DNA from: Aspidiotus rigidus
Lineage: Eukaryota; Arthropoda; Insecta; Hemiptera; Diaspididae
Reading direction: 5' to 3'
NCBI GenBank assembly: GCA_035079385.1
Contig: JAVHKY010000012.1
Coordinates: 3,082,501-3,146,500, forward strand
DNA length: 64,000 nucleotides
The notes beneath the pieces are model-generated. The model saw only the letters and a program-made list of their open reading frames with translations. It did not search any database and was not told where the DNA came from. How positions within the stretch are numbered: position 1 is the stretch's first letter; each line of letters begins with the position of its first letter. A program made the translations under genes and the position numbers. Below are positions 62,085 through 64,000 of this stretch, piece after piece.

Positions 62085-63610
62085 ATAAAACAAATATTGT
62101 GGATGTTTAGCGAAAAGTGTTTTTGTTTAGATTTTATATGATAGCAGATGCACTTTAAAAAAATTTTGATCTTCAAGCTGCAATAACTTAGTCAGAAAAT
62201 GTTTGATAAGTTTTGAACAAAATTTTATGCAATACTTTACCACTTACCAATTTTTGATGATAGCTTAAAGCAGATTTTTCAGCTCAGGGAGGCTTTTGAC
62301 CCATAACTGCCTCTGTCAATCTGTAAATTTATAAAAGAGGAAGAACGTGAAGTATGTTGAAATGCACTCATGAGAGGACACTGGAAAACCCACGGCTTCC
62401 TTGACGAATTTAAACTAGGAATGCCGGGAATCTGCTTTATGAAACGAATTTGTGACTCTGATCAGTTCGATAGTCCAAAACGTCCGTAGTCCTTTTTCCA
62501 TCATAGATAGCTCGAAACTTTTCCGAATTCCTAGATCAACAGAGAAATTTTTCAAGTCCGTGATTAGGTCAAGGTCAAAAAAACTATGATTCCAACCATA
62601 TAGCTATGTATTGCCAGAGAAGGGTGGATTGGAAAAAGTTCGACTTCCGAGCTATACAAGTAAGAAAAAGAGGAGGACATGAAGAATTTCGGCCTTCAAG
62701 CCATATGTATAAAACCTTGGAGGAGGGAAGGGAGTTTGGAAAATGTTGACCATTGCGTCCTATATTAAATTTTAGGAACGAAATTCATAAAAAACTTCAA
62801 CCACTAAGCCAGGAGAATTAGTGAAATTTTCGAAATGAGAGGAGGCGGAACTTGGACGAATTTGATTTTCAGTGAACACAAAACAAAATTTGGTTACAAA
62901 GGAGGCTAGGGCTAAGATCTGATGGAAATTTTGAAAATTTTTGAATTTTGAACAAAATGAAACGTGAAAAACTTCAAGTTTTCCAAATAATTTATTCTGT
63001 TCGATTATCGAAATTAAAAAACTCGCAGCTTTTTTCCTTCGCTCTTCGGTGGCCCACGGCAAACTCGTTTGGTGGGGCCCTTCATCAGATTGAGAGTATT
63101 ACTTTACTTCCTCTTTTGTTTTGCGCTCAAAATCAAGGCGAATTTACTTCGAGTTTCTTTCCTTCCTTATTCAGATTTTGAAAGTTGAAATTTTTCCCAG
63201 TCTTCATCCATCACCTTCTTTTGTGTATTTTTTTTTTTTTTAATGAACAGGAAACCTGCTTGGGGGGGGGAGGGTGGTGGGGTGGTAATCTAAAAAAAAG
63301 GCCGGGCGCCGTCCAGAAAAACGTGGATTTGGAAAAATGTTGACTCTCGAGCTATACATGACGGAATAAGGACTTGGAAAAATTTCATCTTTCAATATGA
63401 TGGAAGAAGGATTTGGAAAAATTTCGAATGTCGAGCTATATCTGATGGGGGGATTTGGAGAATTTTGAATATCGCGCTATATATTGTGATGGGAGAGGAC
63501 TTTGAAAAATTACGACAAGCCGTATATGGTATGGGAACTTTACAAAATTTTGTCTTTCGAGCTATAAAATATGATGGGATAGGAACTTGGAAAAATTTCG
63601 AATATGGAGC
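62085..63610. repeat. Degraded dispersed motifs, no gene
   Basis: It contains the GAATGCCGGGAATCTGCTTTATG variant (62415-62440) and five or so GAGCTATA.ATGATGGG..GGACTTGGAAAAATTT units (63330-63600). A T-run and G-run occur at 63228-63290. No coding sequence or RNA gene was seen. Confidence 0.5.
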
Positions 63611-63616
63611 TTGAAC

Positions 63617-63984
63617 CAGTGGCGTAGCGAGGGGGGAGGTTAGAGGGGTCGAAACCCCCCCAAGAAAAATTAAATATCAAATTCTATGGTGGTGAGAAAT
63701 AAAGGTGCAGACAAGAAGATTAGATTTTCAATTGTAAATTGTAAGCGCTAAGCTATGTTTTCTTTTCCAGAATAAAATGAATACGGGAAAAATGTACTGT
63801 GGACTTTCTGCAATTTTTTAATAATTCTTTTCATCTTCCCTCATTTCTCTTTGAAGCCCGCCCCTACGAGACTGTTTAGTGTTTCCTTATTTTGCCAATT
63901 TCTGAAACTTTTTTGTATCATATCTTTTCTCCAACTTCTTCAACCCCCCCCCCCCCCAGAAAAATTTCCTGGCTACGCCACTGG
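63617..63984. mobile_element. 368-bp hAT-type MITE with perfect 8-bp target duplication
   Basis: CAGTGGCGTAGC (63617-63628) pairs perfectly with GCTACGCCACTG (63973-63984). GCTTGAAC flanks both ends (63609-63616 and 63985-63992), exactly the 8-bp duplication hAT transposases make. The interior has a C-run near the right end and no ORF, so the element relied on a transposase in trans. The perfect duplication implies a fairly recent insertion. Confidence 0.95.
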
Positions 63985-64000
63985 CTTGAACTCCCAAGAT

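Overview
This looks like nuclear DNA from an arthropod, almost certainly an insect. The evidence is a spliced Spätzle-type Toll-ligand gene with canonical GT-AG introns, Penelope-like elements (PLEs) and R1-like LINEs, short interstitial (CCTAA)n telomere-type repeats, and two nuclear copies of very AT-rich mitochondrial DNA. The cox1-like copies read with the invertebrate mitochondrial code (TGA=Trp, ATA=Met, AGA=Ser). Their residues hint at a sternorrhynchan such as a scale insect or mealybug, but that placement is a low-confidence inference. There is no operon, CRISPR array or bacterial gene. HOST GENES: One plus-strand gene runs from 992 to 50917. I assembled it from eleven exons whose phases all match, giving 627 codons. 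It encodes a secreted Spätzle-family protein with a signal-like N-terminus, a long acidic/basic prodomain, a seven-cysteine knot (about residues 353-443) and a long Pro/Gln-rich tail. A second plus-strand gene starts at 60190 with a signal-peptide-bearing first coding exon that ends in a splice donor at 60651; the rest lies beyond the window. INTRON 1 (1061-25979) holds an intact tyrosine-recombinase gene (6923-8134) flanked by recombinase-site-like inverted repeats, a 126-bp perfect palindrome, TCGA-rich repeats, PLE relics and a nested PLE/LINE block (13.0-24.3 kb). INTRON 2 (26108-31216) holds a 2.5-kb mitochondrial insert sitting inside an antisense LINE. INTRON 3 (31593-36833) holds a satellite of about 18 monomers of 155 bp with higher-order structure. 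INTRON 8 (38310-50182) holds a second mitochondrial insert (cox2 end onward), several small inverted-repeat transposons, and a 2-kb near-perfect palindrome made of two identical PLE 3' halves. DOWNSTREAM (50918-59120) there are more PLEs (52.7-58.9 kb) and LINE pieces, followed by the 5' region of the second gene. The last 3.4 kb carries dispersed motifs and a hAT-type MITE with a perfect 8-bp target duplication. The recurring themes are head-to-head PLE pairs, PLE/LINE junctions, a conserved hammerhead-like motif at PLE 3' ends, and short motif families scattered through all introns. All similarity statements come from reading the sequence and from knowledge of the families; no search was run.
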